A stretch of DNA of 64,000 bases from Aspidapion aeneum (Eukaryota > Arthropoda > Insecta > Coleoptera > Brentidae). Below are positions 63,246 to 64,000 of this stretch, piece by piece. The position numbers and the translations under genes were made by a program. Location of the stretch: contig OY755042.1 of assembly GCA_963576565.1 (NCBI GenBank), positions 558,001 through 622,000 of the forward strand, read 5' to 3'. The stretch's first letter is position 1. Each line of letters begins with the position of its first letter. The notes under the pieces were generated by a model, which was given only the letters and a program-made list of their open reading frames with translations, searched no databases and was not told the DNA's origin.

Positions 63246-63865
63246 AACATTTGCAACGGGTAATCAAAGGAATTTCAATAAAATCGCCTGAAATTTAGAA
63301 AATTTGTATGCCTTAAAGCCTACATCATGTGACAAAATGGCGTCTAAAGACCGCCATGTTGGCTCCTGTTTAAAAAAAATATAGCCTATAGCACCTTCGA
63401 GGTCAGTAGCAATCTAACGCCCCCTTTTTTTAAATCAAAATCGGTTCAGCCGTTTGGCCTCTAGCGTGACACAAACATATTTACATACTAACATACATAT
63501 CCCAGTCGAAAAACATAACCCTTCCTTTCGCCGTAAAAATATTACCATATGACAACTAGCTCTGGCTAGATATTGGTAATGAGCATTGACTTCTATACTT
63601 TGGGCGTTATACAACTCAATGGTAATGAGTGTTTTTTTTTATTTATGACCTACACTAGATGTCTCCATGGTCAAACCAATATTTATTTCTAAGAACAACT
63701 CTTCAAATCCTCAGACAAAGTATTATGTAATTATTTGATGTTTTGTATGTAATTTTTATAAAACTAAAACATTCCGTTTTCTTTTCCGAAGCCTCAAATA
63801 TGCCTTCAGCTAAAAAGCACGTAAAATTTATTAGTTGCTTTTTAAGCATCAATTTATTTATCTGA
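63246..63865. other. Unassigned repeat-derived DNA
   Basis: TCAAAATCGGTTCAGCCGTT with a nearby ACATACTAACATACAT run (63437-63500) is the kind of 3' motif also seen at 25090. No frame was recognised. Confidence 0.35.
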
Positions 63866-63869
63866 GGGG

Positions 63870-64000
63870 ACGGCAGTGCCTCGCCAAGTTCGCGCGCCGT
63901 AACCATCTTTTCTTGAAACATTTCAGCCGATATTTGACCTACCTAAAACTCTACTTCGAAATGAGCTACGAATCTCAAACTTTGCACAGTCGTAGATCTC
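63870..64000 (+). repeat. Dispersed repeat shared with 11760-11890 (runs off the window)
   Basis: Reverse complement of the 11.8-kb block: AACTCTACTTCGAAATGAGC, CAAACTTTGCACAGTCGTAG. Truncated by the window edge. Confidence 0.65.

Overview
This is a nuclear genomic window from an arthropod, almost certainly an insect. It is AT-rich, holds one spliced developmental gene with long introns, and is otherwise filled with transposable elements of insect type (hAT, PIF/Harbinger, pogo/Tigger and other TA-targeting foldback elements, Jockey- and RTE-like LINEs, Penelope-like elements with hammerhead ribozymes, and one solo LTR). The order cannot be fixed from sequence alone. A beetle with a large genome is a reasonable guess, but it is only inference.

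The single recognisable host gene is an Hmx (H6/NK5-type) homeobox gene on the + strand. I assemble it as five coding exons: 16387-16730, 29545-29693, 41071-41282, 43544-43722 and 48107-48518. The joined CDS is 1296 nt, 431 codons plus stop. All splice phases agree, every intron is GT-AG, and no stop interrupts the frame. The N-terminus carries an eh1-like FSISSIL motif (residues 77-83). The homeodomain covers about residues 272-331 and is split by the last intron after homeodomain position 23. It is followed by the HMX-specific tail [20 protein letters not shown]. Introns 1-4 are 12.8, 11.4, 2.3 and 4.4 kb and consist mostly of repeats.

Layout. 1-3.4 kb: a Penelope-like RT remnant split by a hAT element, then a dispersed repeat. 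3.4-12.8 kb: a tRNA-Gly-like gene, a hAT copy with a transposase C-terminus, several foldback elements and tandem repeats. 12.87-15.76 kb: a nest of four transposons with target duplications readable at each level. 16.2-48.5 kb: Hmx, with its introns hosting two young Jockey insertions, two of three near-identical hAT copies, a solo LTR, a pogo element carrying other elements, an RTE-like LINE split by a Penelope-like insertion, and a long hairpin. 48.7-50.95 kb: a 465-bp palindrome bearing two hammerhead motifs, a decayed duplicate of the last Hmx exon, and an inverted-repeat element with (CCGAA)n-like DNA. 51-64 kb: further tandem repeats, a Harbinger-like element with a PYGQ-type gene fragment, a 1.28-kb TA-flanked foldback element, a 1.58-kb element bounded by inverted hammerhead arms, and AT-rich repeats.

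No operon-like or immune-like multi-gene system is present. The features most worth following up are the paired, oppositely oriented hammerhead ribozymes, the decayed Hmx exon copy, the four-level transposon nest, and a MITE family with consistent 7-bp target duplications.
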